Below the pieces are notes generated by a model. That model made no database searches, had not been told where the DNA came from, and saw nothing but the letters and a program-made list of their open reading frames with translations. From an uncultured Bacilli bacterium (GTDB lineage Bacteria; Bacillota_I; Bacilli_A; RF39; UBA660), in assembly GCA_934167485.1 (NCBI GenBank), contig CAKPKL010000015.1, forward strand, positions 1-23,561: a stretch of 23,561 bases of DNA, given 5' to 3'. Numbering within the stretch: the stretch's first letter is position 1; the number at the start of each line of letters is the position of its first letter. Below are positions 8,085 through 16,011 of this stretch, in pieces. The position numbers and the translations under genes were made by a program.

Positions 8085-9506
8085 ATGAAAAATAAAAAGA
8101 AAAAATTATTTATCACAACTGTGTTAGTGTTTCTATTCACTCTTTGTATTGCACCAATAACAGCATTTGCAGAGGATTTAGATTTGAGCACAGCAAATAT
8201 AGATATTGAGGGTGTAAAATTTAATTATAATCCTGGTGAAAAACCTGAAGCAAAAGCTTATAAATGTGATCCCTGGGATGAACTATATGATATAGAGTAT
8301 GAATACTGGGAAGAGATGGAAACTAATGCAAATGGTGAATCTGTTCCAGTTAAGTTTTGGTATTCTGATGAAGCGAAAAATAATGAGTTAGCACAAGATA
8401 AAAAAATAACTACTTTTGAAGAAGGAAAAACTTATATGTATAGTATTTCTCTTAAAGCAAAAGATGAGAATAGATTTGGAAATAATACTTCAGTAAGAGT
8501 AAATAGCATAGAAATAAATAGTGCAAATGTGAAAAGTTTTGAAACAACCCTTTTTGTAACTGCTGTGAAAACAATAAAACCAACAAAGCCTGTTCAATTA
8601 AAACGCATCGATGTCATAGAATTAAATAGTGCAACAATCAATTTTAATGTAAATGATAAACCTATATTTACTGGAAAAACACCTGATGAATCACCATACA
8701 TATATCAGTTTGAAGGTTGGGAGGCTAAAGATGGAGTAGGTATAACTTCTGCTGAGTTCTTTAATAAAGGTTATGAAAAACAAATCACAACTTTTGAAAG
8801 TGGAACAGAATATCAATACATTTTATATTTTAAAGCTGAAGAAGGATACACTTTTACAAGAGATACTAAATTAAAAATAAATGGTAAATATTATAATTAT
8901 AGAGTATCCGATTGGGAAACAGAAACAAATATTAATGAATTTCCAACAACATGGAGAATGTACCCAGATCTAACAATGACACCTATATCTTCTGAACAAC
9001 CTGCACAAGAAGCTATAAAGGAAATTAAAAGTACAGGAGTAATAAATGGTAGTATTATATTTGAAAAAGAAGTAAGTAAAAACTATACTTTGGATATTAA
9101 GAAAGTTGAAATAAGCAAAAACTTATCTGCTAAAAATGTTAAATATGTAGTTGATATTAATGTGCTAGAAAATGAACAAATAGTTAAAATTAATGCTACT
9201 AAAATGAAAATAAGAATAGCTTTACCAGAAGATTTAAAAGGATATAAAAAATACGAAGTAGTTTATATTTTAAATAATGAAATAAAAGAAACTATACCAG
9301 CAACAATAGAAGATGGATGCATAGTATTTGAAACAACACATTTAAGTGAATACGGAATAGTTGCAACAGAAAAATCATCTAATACAAATGTAGAAAATCC
9401 TAAAACTGTAGATAATGTAGGACTTTATATTGCAACATCAATTATTTCAATGATTGGAATAGTTGGACTTGGATTATATGGTTATAAAAGAAAACAAACA
9501 AATTAA
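8085..9506 (+). CDS. Secreted sortase substrate with NPKTV sorting signal
   Basis: 473 residues. A signal peptide (KNKKKKLFI, hydrophobic core, AFA/ED; likely cleavage after residue 29) starts the protein. Two related modules follow: about 30-140 contains KKITTFEEGKTYMYSISLKA and 180-285 contains KQITTFESGTEYQYILYFKA, so this is an internal duplication. A third region (about 315-430) ends with VFETTHLSEYGIVA, a segment common just before the anchor in Firmicutes surface proteins. The C-terminus is NPKTVDN (9396-9416), a hydrophobic helix and a KRKQTN tail. The tail matches that of the first protein in the window (RKQTN). The motif fits class B sortase, and the sortase gene is divergent 5 kb away. 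AGGAG at about 8070 sets the start. Likely product: cell-wall-attached surface protein of unknown ligand. Confidence 0.88.
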   Translation: MKNKKKKLFITTVLVFLFTLCIAPITAFAEDLDLSTANIDIEGVKFNYNPGEKPEAKAYKCDPWDELYDIEYEYWEEMETNANGESVPVKFWYSDEAKNNELAQDKKITTFEEGKTYMYSISLKAKDENRFGNNTSVRVNSIEINSANVKSFETTLFVTAVKTIKPTKPVQLKRIDVIELNSATINFNVNDKPIFTGKTPDESPYIYQFEGWEAKDGVGITSAEFFNKGYEKQITTFESGTEYQYILYFKAEEGYTFTRDTKLKINGKYYNYRVSDWETETNINEFPTTWRMYPDLTMTPISSEQPAQEAIKEIKSTGVINGSIIFEKEVSKNYTLDIKKVEISKNLSAKNVKYVVDINVLENEQIVKINATKMKIRIALPEDLKGYKKYEVVYILNNEIKETIPATIEDGCIVFETTHLSEYGIVATEKSSNTNVENPKTVDNVGLYIATSIISMIGIVGLGLYGYKRKQTN

Positions 9507-9608
9507 ATATATTTTTATCTAATGTGTTTTTATGTTTTCATTTTTCGGTGGTGAAAAATTTCAAAAAATAGTATAATTTTATATGTAAAACGATTGTCTT
9601 TCAAAGAA

Positions 9609-9646
9609 AAGGCGTAAATCCAGTTTATAGATTTCGTCTTTTTTTT
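9609..9646 (+). terminator. Intrinsic terminator
   Basis: AAGGCG-t-AAATC pairs with GATTTCGTCTT (one bulge, one G-T pair) and is followed by eight T. It ends the surface operon, about 100 bases after the stop at 9506. Confidence 0.75.
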
Positions 9647-9668
9647 CTTGCAAAGATAGGAGGATAGA

Positions 9669-9984
9669 ATGAAAGAAGAAAAACAAAATAAAACGGATAT
9701 AGCTACAATTAATAAACTTATTTTAAGAATGGGATTGTCAATGATTATATCTATTTTTACAAGCAACTGGTAAGACAATGTTATTTACCTTTTCTCAAAT
9801 ATCTGGTGCTATTACAAATATAGTATTGGAATATAAAATTAAAAATGTAATGAATAATTATGGTGATACTGAAAAACAAGCAAAAAATAATATACTAAAT
9901 TCGAATAAATCCAGATTAAATTATTATAGCGTTATAGCTGGGGAGATAAAAATAATTATGATTTATGTATGGATGCTAAAATAG
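9669..9984 (+). pseudogene. MATE family efflux transporter remnant
   Basis: AGGAGG (9658-9663) precedes an ATG at 9669 that reads 34 codons with INKLILRMGLSMIISIF, the usual N-terminus of MATE drug/Na+ antiporters, and then stops at 9771. In another frame from 9763, ATGKTMLFTFSQISGAITNI matches the segment that normally lies about 130 residues further on. The intervening helices are deleted and the frame is shifted. After about 9840 (KIKNVMNNYG...) I cannot recognise MATE sequence, and the reading ends at 9984. The gene cannot make a transporter. Bases 9985-10137 hold no recognisable gene. Confidence 0.7.
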
Positions 9985-10137
9985 AAAATGAAAATGCTGT
10001 TAAAATCATTTGCGCTTAGCTTATGTAAAAAAACAAATAGTTTAAAAAATAATTTACTATTTAAGTTTTCAAACTTTTTTATAAATGCTCAAAGTATTAA
10101 CTTATATAGTGTTATTTAAAAAATATGTTTAACTTTA

Positions 10138-10166
10138 TTGATTAAACTATAATAAAATGATACAAT
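10138..10166 (+). promoter_or_regulatory. Promoter of the acylation operon
   Basis: TTGATT (10138-10143), a 17-base spacer and TACAAT (10161-10166) lie just before the gene at 10182. The leader would be very short. Confidence 0.6.
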
Positions 10167-10181
10167 GATATAGGCGATATT

Positions 10182-11372
10182 ATGAAAAAAGATAAAATAT
10201 TAGTTGTATTATTTTTAGTTGTTATTTTTGGAGTGTTTATAAGTTTACCTATAAAACTTGTTTTAGTAGAACTAGGTTTATTAGAAACTAGTAATGATAA
10301 TTGGGTTACATATCAAGAGATTACTGAAAATAATGCATTAGATAAGTTAGAAAATATTATTGGAAAAGTAAAAAATGGAGTGGAGAATAGAGTTACTAAT
10401 TATTTTCCTTTTTATAGTAATTTCAATAAAATGTATCAAGATTTTAATTATAATTCTAATAAATTGGTTTATAATGATATACCATTAAAAACTAATAGTG
10501 ATGGTGAATATATATTTTTAGATAAAAATAATGGATTTTATTATTTAACAACAAAATATAAAAAGCCAGAATTAGATAAAAGAATGAAAAAACAAATTAA
10601 ATTTTTTAATGAATTAGATAATGAAGGAATAGATATAAGTATTTATATTCCAACTAGATATGAACTTACTAAATTAAAGAAGAATAATTTGAATAGTTAT
10701 ATAGATACTTTTAAAAATAATTTAAATAAAGATATTAAAGTAAGTGTTATGAATATAGATAGCATTTCTAAGTATAAAGAGTACTTTTATTTAACAGATC
10801 ATCATTGGACTATTAAAGGCGCTTTAGACGGATATTATTCAATAGCTAAAATGCTTAATGTACCTGTTATAGAAAATTTAGAAGTATTTAATAATGAAGA
10901 AAGAAAATATTATGGTTCTATGGCTAAAATGATTTTAAATGATAGTATATATGACTATATAAGCGATGTAAAAATAGATTTGAATTATAAAGTTTTAGTA
11001 AATGGTAAATCTTCTGATAATATTTTTAAACCTAGAAAAATAAGGCTAGATAGGGATTATAAATTTTATGACTATTATGTTCAATATTTTAATGGACAAT
11101 ATGGGAATGTGATTTATTATTATAATCAAAAAGATAAAGATAATTTATTAATATTATCAGATTCATATGCCTGGCAAATAGATTATTTAATCGCATCACA
11201 TTTTAATAAAACACATGTTATTAATTTAAGATATGATGAATATCAAAATAATACATTTGATATTAAATCTTATATGAAAGAAAATAATATAGATAAGGTT
11301 TTATTCCTTTATGAAGGTGGATCAATTTTATTTGATCAATATGATTATGATTTTGAGGGGAGAGTAAAATAA
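10182..11372 (+). CDS. DHHW family protein (AlgX/AlgJ-like, SGNH hydrolase fold)
   Basis: 396 residues with an N-terminal membrane helix (5-27) and an extracytoplasmic domain. TDHHWT (205-210) is the DHHW signature of AlgJ/AlgX-like acetyltransferase partners. ILSDSYAW (324-331) matches the SGNH nucleophile block, with Ser327 as the likely nucleophile. Family members take an acyl group exported by an MBOAT protein and pass it to a surface polysaccharide. The next gene is exactly such an MBOAT protein, overlapping this stop by one base (TAATG), so the two act together. The target polymer is unknown because no glycosyltransferases are in the window. The ribosome binding site is modest (AGGCGA). 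The frame is intact. Confidence 0.85.
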   Translation: MKKDKILVVLFLVVIFGVFISLPIKLVLVELGLLETSNDNWVTYQEITENNALDKLENIIGKVKNGVENRVTNYFPFYSNFNKMYQDFNYNSNKLVYNDIPLKTNSDGEYIFLDKNNGFYYLTTKYKKPELDKRMKKQIKFFNELDNEGIDISIYIPTRYELTKLKKNNLNSYIDTFKNNLNKDIKVSVMNIDSISKYKEYFYLTDHHWTIKGALDGYYSIAKMLNVPVIENLEVFNNEERKYYGSMAKMILNDSIYDYISDVKIDLNYKVLVNGKSSDNIFKPRKIRLDRDYKFYDYYVQYFNGQYGNVIYYYNQKDKDNLLILSDSYAWQIDYLIASHFNKTHVINLRYDEYQNNTFDIKSYMKENNIDKVLFLYEGGSILFDQYDYDFEGRVK

Positions 11373-12751
11373 TGGTTTTTTCAAGTTTAATTTTCTTATT
11401 TTGTTTTTTACCTCTTTTTCTAATATGTTATTTTATACCTAAAAAAAGAAAATTTAGGAACATAGTATTATTACTGTTTTCTTTAGCTTTTTATGGATAT
11501 GGAGAACCTATATATTTAATACTTATGATTCTTTCAATAGTTATTAATTACTTTATTGCTTTATGGATGAATAAATCTAAGCATAAGAAAAATTGGTTAA
11601 TAATTGATATAGTATTTAATATAGGATTATTACTTATATTCAAATATTCTAATTTCTTTATAGATAATATTAATAATATATTTAATTTTAATATTAAGTT
11701 TTTAGAAATAAGTTTACCTATAGGTATTAGTTTTTATACATTCCAAATACTTACTTATGTAATAGATGTATATAAAGGTGAGGTTAATGTACAAGAAAGC
11801 CTTATTAATTTAGGTTGTTATGTAAGTTCATTTCCTCAGTTAATAGCAGGACCAATAGTTAGATATTCAACAGTAAATGATGAACTTAACAATAGACATG
11901 AGACTATTAAAGATTTCTCAAGTGGTATTAGAAGATTTTCATTAGGGCTTGCTAAAAAGGCAATTATCGCAAATGAAATGGCTTATGTTGCTGATACGTT
12001 ATATGCATCTTGTATTAAAGATTTAGGATTTATAGGTGTTTTAGTGGCTGCTATTGCATTCACATTCCAAATATACTTTGATTTTTCAGGATATAGTGAT
12101 ATGGCAATAGGACTTGGAAGAATGTTAGGCTTTCATTACTTAGAAAACTTTAACTTTCCATATATAGCTCGAACTATTACTGATTTTTGGAGAAGGTGGC
12201 ATATATCACTATCTACATTTTTTAGAGATTATGTATATATACCAATGGGTGGTAATAGATGTAGTAAAGTAAGACATATATTTAATTTATTTGTAGTATG
12301 GTTTTTAACAGGCTTTTGGCATGGTGCTAGTTGGAATTTTATTTTATGGGGATTATACTATTTTATATTTTTAATACTAGAAAAATTTGTATTTAAAGAT
12401 ATAATAAATAAAATACCTAAAATAATAGGACATATTTATACTATTATAGTAGTAATAATTGGTTTTATAATATTCTACTTTACAGATATAAATCTGTTAG
12501 GTGAGGCTTTTAAATCATTATTTGGATTAAATGGATTTGGTAATATAAGTATATTTAATGAATTACAAATATTTAAAGTAAGAACAATTATAGTATTTAT
12601 AATAGCTATATTAGCAAGCACCCCTTTACTTAAAAATCTTATTTATAAAAATAAAACTATAGGAGATATAATAGTAGTAGTGTTACTATTATTAAGCATT
12701 GTAAGCATAATAGCTTCAAGTTATAATCCATTTATATATTTTAGATTTTAG
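11372..12751 (+). CDS. MBOAT family O-acyltransferase (AlgI/DltB-like)
   Basis: 459 residues with about ten membrane helices. The N-terminus VFSSLIFLFCFLPLFLICYF is typical of the AlgI branch. Conserved blocks are SFPQLIAGPIVRY (153-165), FWRRWHISLSTFFRDYVYIP (272-291) and TGFWHGASWNF (313-323) with catalytic His317. The protein moves acyl (usually acetyl) groups across the membrane for transfer to a cell-surface polymer. It is translationally coupled to the DHHW protein through the TAATG overlap. DltB is a less likely label because no dltA, dltC or dltD is nearby. No terminator follows before the broken pilin gene, which starts 20 bases later. Confidence 0.93.
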   Translation: MVFSSLIFLFCFLPLFLICYFIPKKRKFRNIVLLLFSLAFYGYGEPIYLILMILSIVINYFIALWMNKSKHKKNWLIIDIVFNIGLLLIFKYSNFFIDNINNIFNFNIKFLEISLPIGISFYTFQILTYVIDVYKGEVNVQESLINLGCYVSSFPQLIAGPIVRYSTVNDELNNRHETIKDFSSGIRRFSLGLAKKAIIANEMAYVADTLYASCIKDLGFIGVLVAAIAFTFQIYFDFSGYSDMAIGLGRMLGFHYLENFNFPYIARTITDFWRRWHISLSTFFRDYVYIPMGGNRCSKVRHIFNLFVVWFLTGFWHGASWNFILWGLYYFIFLILEKFVFKDIINKIPKIIGHIYTIIVVIIGFIIFYFTDINLLGEAFKSLFGLNGFGNISIFNELQIFKVRTIIVFIIAILASTPLLKNLIYKNKTIGDIIVVVLLLLSIVSIIASSYNPFIYFRF

Positions 12752-12771
12752 TATAATGTATACGAGAAAAA

Positions 12772-13572
12772 ATGAATAAAGGATTTACATTAATAGAACT
12801 TTTAGCAGTCATAGTAATACTAGCTATAATTGCTCTAATAGCTACCCCAATAGCATTAGATATAATAGATGATATTAAAAAATCTAGTATAAAGAGAAGT
12901 TCAGAATTATATATGGATGGAGTATAACAAGCAGTCGCAAGATATCAATTAAATGGAAAAGTATTAAGTAATGGAACATATTATATAATGGAGAATGGAA
13001 ATTTATGTTCAAGTGAGATAACAGATAATAAATGTATAGAAACAGAAATAAAAGTAACAGTAGAAGGAAATAAACCAACAAGTGGAAATACAGTAGCATG
13101 GGTATCAAAAGAAGATTATTTAGCTGTTGGTGGAGAAGATTTATCTAATGATGGTGGAAGTTGTCAATATGTAAATGTTTGCACGACAAATGAATATGGT
13201 CCAATAACAGCTTTAGAATACTTAAAAAACAGCACAAAAAATTGGACAAAATTAACAGAATTTCAAATAAATTTACCAACAGAACAACAAATAGCAATCG
13301 CAGGTAGGGATAATGCTTAGACTGATAGTAATGTTACATATTCAAAATTATCAACATGGTTAATTGGAAACATTAGTGGACTTCCAACATCATATGGATA
13401 TTGGACATCAACTCCAAATACAACAAACTATTCCAATTACGTTTGGTTTGTATCATTTGAATCTAAAGGTACTTTAATCTACAACAGTGAATTATTTGTT
13501 ATAGGTGTTGATAATGGTGACAATGTTGGCATTCGCCCAGTAATCACAATATCAAAATCACAGATAAATTAA
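12772..13572 (+). pseudogene. Type IV pilin-like protein, broken by two in-frame stops
   Basis: ATG 12772 starts MNKGFTLIELLAVIVILAII, a prepilin N-terminus with cleavage after Gly and Glu at +5. The frame meets TAA at 12925-12927, where the paralogue at 14633 has Glu (GVE/AVE context), and TAG at 13318-13320. It otherwise stays open to TAA 13570-13572 with no frameshift. The end reads GYWTSTP...NYVWFVSF...GIRPVITISKSQIN, the same type of C-terminal domain as the intact pilin. Unlike it, this end is AT-rich and lacks NNC codons, so there is no sign of recent diversification. No good ribosome binding site is visible. A strong terminator follows. Two point stops indicate a recent pseudogene; stop-codon readthrough is a less likely alternative. 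Confidence 0.8.
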
Positions 13573-13575
13573 ATT

Positions 13576-13604
13576 AATCATGAATAAAAATTCATGATTT
13601 TTTT
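13576..13604 (+). terminator. Intrinsic terminator of the broken pilin gene
   Basis: A perfect 10-bp stem AATCATGAAT/ATTCATGATT with an AAAA loop is followed by a T run, just after the stop at 13572. Confidence 0.9.
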
Positions 13605-13661
13605 CATGAAAAAAGGAAATAAGAAAGTTATGTAGTATATTAAAAGTAGGAGGTGATATTT

Positions 13662-14546
13662 ATAAATTATTATAGAGAAATAAAAGAAGAATTAGTAAAT
13701 AATGAGATAACAAAGAGAGTAAAAGATTATAGTAAAAATAGAAGTGATTTAAATACATATTATAATGTAGGTAAATTACTTTCTGAGGCAGGTAAACATT
13801 ATGGAGAAGGTATTATTAAAGAGTATTCTAAGAGATTAACTAATGAATTGGGTAAAGGATATACACAAACTAATTTGAAATATATGAGAAAGTTTTATTA
13901 CCTTTTTAAAAAAAGTCACTCATTAAGTGACCAATTGACATGGACTCATTATAGAGAAATGCTATCTATAAAAGATACAAATGAAATAAATTACTATATA
14001 AGAATAACAGAACAACAAAATCTATCAGTAAGAGAGTTAAGAGAAAGAATAAAAAATAAAGAATATGAAAGATTAGATGATAAAACAAAAGAAAAATTAA
14101 TAAAAAAAGAAGAGGAAAAAGTAAATGATTTTGTAAAGAATCCAATATTAATAAAGAATAGTTATGATTATAAAGAAATATCAGAGAAAGTATTACAAAA
14201 GTTAATACTTGAAGATATATCTAGTTTTATGAAAGAATTAGGAGATGGGTTTAGTTTTATAGATAATGAATATAAAATAAAAATAGGAAATAGATATAAT
14301 TATATAGATTTATTGTTATATAATATAAATTATAATTGTTATGTAGTAGTAGAACTTAAAGTAACAGAATTAAAGAAAGAACATATAGGACAAATAGAAA
14401 CATATATGAATTATATAGATAAAAATATAAAGAGAATAGAACAAGATAAGACAATAGGAATAATAATATGTAAGAAAGATAATCATTTTATAATGGAATA
14501 TTGTAGTGATGAAAGAATACTTTCAAGAATGTATAAACTGGTGTAA
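13662..14546 (+). CDS. YhcG/DUF1016-type PDDEXK nuclease domain protein
   Basis: About 294 residues. The N-terminal part (DUF1016-N) has SRSDLNTYY-like residues: SKNRSDLNTYYNVGKLLSEA, and GKGYTQTNLKYMRKFY. The C-terminal PDDEXK nuclease core shows IDLLLYN, VVVELKV and HIGQIETYMNYID, giving the D...ExK...Q arrangement (about Asp216, Glu231, Lys233, Gln244). The family is nuclease-like, often near mobile or defence genes; its cellular role is unsettled. Start: AGGAGGTGA (13648-13656) is ideally spaced to ATA at 13662 (reading M-NYYREIK). The only standard start nearby, GTG 13653, lies inside that ribosome binding site and adds three residues. Either ATA is used or the ATG was lost by one change. 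The gene lies alone between two pilin-like genes. Confidence 0.82.
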   Translation: MNYYREIKEELVNNEITKRVKDYSKNRSDLNTYYNVGKLLSEAGKHYGEGIIKEYSKRLTNELGKGYTQTNLKYMRKFYYLFKKSHSLSDQLTWTHYREMLSIKDTNEINYYIRITEQQNLSVRELRERIKNKEYERLDDKTKEKLIKKEEEKVNDFVKNPILIKNSYDYKEISEKVLQKLILEDISSFMKELGDGFSFIDNEYKIKIGNRYNYIDLLLYNINYNCYVVVELKVTELKKEHIGQIETYMNYIDKNIKRIEQDKTIGIIICKKDNHFIMEYCSDERILSRMYKLV

Positions 14547-14576
14547 AATACTCATTTAATGATACTCATTAAGTTA

Positions 14577-14605
14577 TTGACTATAAGTAAAAAATAATAT
14601 ATAAT
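14577..14605 (+). promoter_or_regulatory. Strong promoter of the intact pilin gene
   Basis: TTGACT (14577-14582), a 17-base spacer and TATAAT (14600-14605) are a near-consensus sigma-A promoter 28 bases before the pilin start. The nearby upstream repeat of ACTCATT (about 14550 and 14565) has no clear role. Confidence 0.85.
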
Positions 14606-14632
14606 TTAGATAGTAAAATATAGGAGGATAAA

Positions 14633-15772
14633 ATGAAAAGAAATGGTTTTACGTTAATAGAACTTTTAGCAGTAATAGTAATACTTGCAATAATCGCATT
14701 AATAGCAACTCCAATAGTATTAGATATAATAGAAGATAGTAAAAATTCTAGTATAAAGAGAAGTATAGAACTGTATGGAGGTGCAGTAGAGAATGCAGTA
14801 GCAAAAGCTCAACTAAATGGACAGGCAATACCAAGTGGAAAATATACAACAGAAGATGGTAAAACATTAACCCAAGGAGATACAACATTAAAAGTAGATT
14901 ATAATGGAGCTAAAGTAGTATGTGAAGTAAATATAACAACACAAGGGGAAATATCATTAAAAGGTTGTAAAGTAAATGGAAAAGAAACAGAATATACATA
15001 TGGAAAAATTGAAGATGCAAATAATAAAACTTATGCAAATGGAGAAGTAGTATATTTTGATGTAACAACAGGTAAGAGTTGTGATAATTATAATGAAGAA
15101 AATAGTAAAACAGGATATAATGGAATAAATGGGACAGAAAATCAAAATGGATGTATGAAATTTTATGCATTTAATGATGATGGAAGTGATACATTAAACT
15201 TATTATTAGATCATAATACAACAGCACTTATTGCATGGAATTCAAGTAGGAGTAATGCAAGTGGTCCAAGTGAAGAATTTTTAAATAAATTAAATGAAGA
15301 TACAAAAGATTGGATTGGTACAGAAGTTCCAACAAATTATTCAATAGATCAAACAGGCCAAACAAGTAAAGCAAAATATACAATAGATTATAGTAGTTAT
15401 AAAGCAAGACTAATAACAGCGCAAGAAGTAGCTCAAATCACAGGAAATACAACATTTGATGAAAAAACATCAGGTTCAACATTTTATTTTGATACAAACA
15501 CAGATACTGCAAGTCCAACATGTAAAAGTGGAAATACAAGTGGATGTAAATATGGATGGTTATATGATAGAACACATATATCATGTGAAAAATGGGGATG
15601 TTTAAATAATTCAGATGTAGAAACATCTGGATATTGGACAATATCCCCTCGTGCATCTTATTCTAACTACGCGTGGAATGTGAGCTATGCTGGCCTCTTG
15701 GGGGGCTTCGTCGGCCGCGACGTCTATGGCGTTCGTCCAGTTATAACTGTCTCAAAATCTAATCTCTTATGA
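14633..15772 (+). CDS. Type IV pilin-like protein with a DGR-type variable C-terminus
   Basis: 379 residues. MKRNG/FTLIE is a prepilin signal (cleavage after Gly5, Glu10 at mature +5), followed by a hydrophobic helix to about residue 33. The product should therefore be processed by a prepilin peptidase and built into a pilus or pseudopilus, but no assembly genes are in the window. The middle (about 140-330) has YKARLITAQEVAQITG, and the end (about 332-376) has GYWTISPR...AWNVSY...GVRPVITVSKS, a DUF6273/C-type-lectin-like pattern. From codon 338 GC content jumps to about 60% and 13 of 27 codons end in C (only 1 of the first 60 do), the mark of AAC-to-NNC diversification by a retroelement. AGGAGG at 14622-14627 and a strong promoter drive it. 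No terminator follows until 16155. Confidence 0.85.
   Translation: MKRNGFTLIELLAVIVILAIIALIATPIVLDIIEDSKNSSIKRSIELYGGAVENAVAKAQLNGQAIPSGKYTTEDGKTLTQGDTTLKVDYNGAKVVCEVNITTQGEISLKGCKVNGKETEYTYGKIEDANNKTYANGEVVYFDVTTGKSCDNYNEENSKTGYNGINGTENQNGCMKFYAFNDDGSDTLNLLLDHNTTALIAWNSSRSNASGPSEEFLNKLNEDTKDWIGTEVPTNYSIDQTGQTSKAKYTIDYSSYKARLITAQEVAQITGNTTFDEKTSGSTFYFDTNTDTASPTCKSGNTSGCKYGWLYDRTHISCEKWGCLNNSDVETSGYWTISPRASYSNYAWNVSYAGLLGGFVGRDVYGVRPVITVSKSNLL
15644..15762 (+). other. Variable region (VR) of a diversity-generating retroelement, inside the pilin gene
   Basis: This block is shared with 16012-16136 and flanked on both sides by unrelated sequence. Its 3' 35 bases (GGCGTTCG...CAGTTATAACTGTCT...) differ at only 2 positions from the other copy and would hold the constant, initiation-of-homing part. 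The 5' and middle parts differ mainly at codon positions 1 and 2, giving NNC codons. The VR is 6 bases (two codons) shorter than the other copy. No reverse transcriptase is in the window. Confidence 0.65.
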
Positions 15773-15785
15773 ATGGTAATAGAGA
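15763..15785 (+). other. Small hairpin directly 3' of the variable region
   Basis: TCTCT-t-AT and ATAGAGA form a short stem (7 pairs, one bulge) across the pilin stop codon. Hairpins just past the VR are known to help target recognition in the Bordetella phage DGR; here the stem is short. Confidence 0.35.
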
Positions 15786-15825
15786 AATAACAGAGAATAA
15801 AAAAATAAAGATGTAGAAAAAATAT

Positions 15826-15999
15826 TGATAGATGAACAGGCAAGGCGAACTTGTTCGGATTGTAATAGGCAAAAATCTTTAGTTTTTGCCGTTAGGTAGG
15901 GCCAATTTGAGAATTCAAATTGGCTGGCTATCATTAAATTTGGTTATAAATATTTAAAAATATTTTATAATTGGGATAATGCTACAAAAGTTTGTGTAG
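15826..15999 (+). ncRNA. Candidate structured RNA between pilin VR and second copy
   Basis: A closing stem TGATAG (15826-15831) / CTATCA (15928-15933) encloses three hairpins: CGAA/TTCG (15846-15857), GGCAAAAA/TTTTTGCC (15868-15890) and GCCAATTTG/CAAATTGGC (15901-15924). Two more follow: an A/T-rich one at 15944-15970 and CTACA/TGTAG (15982-15999). The stretch encodes no protein. It leads straight into the second VR-like block, so it may be the 5' part of a template RNA. I match it to no known RNA family. Confidence 0.45.
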
Positions 16000-16011
16000 T
16001 CTTTGATTGGT

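Noticed and set aside
10063..10080. Terminator AAGTT/AACTT with a T run
   Set aside because: The stem is only 5 A/T-rich pairs, so it is too weak to call in this AT-rich sequence.
12884..13108. Minus-strand reading frames across both pilin genes (also 14910-15170 and 15438-15656)
   Set aside because: They are antisense to the pilin frames, with low-complexity Leu/Ile/His/Tyr/Phe products and no ribosome binding sites. They exist because the sense codons rarely create stops on the other strand.
15826..15933. A tRNA gene, because a closing stem encloses three hairpins
   Set aside because: The length (108 bases), the arm sequences and the lack of tRNA consensus bases (GTTC loop context, CCA end, anticodon arm) do not fit.
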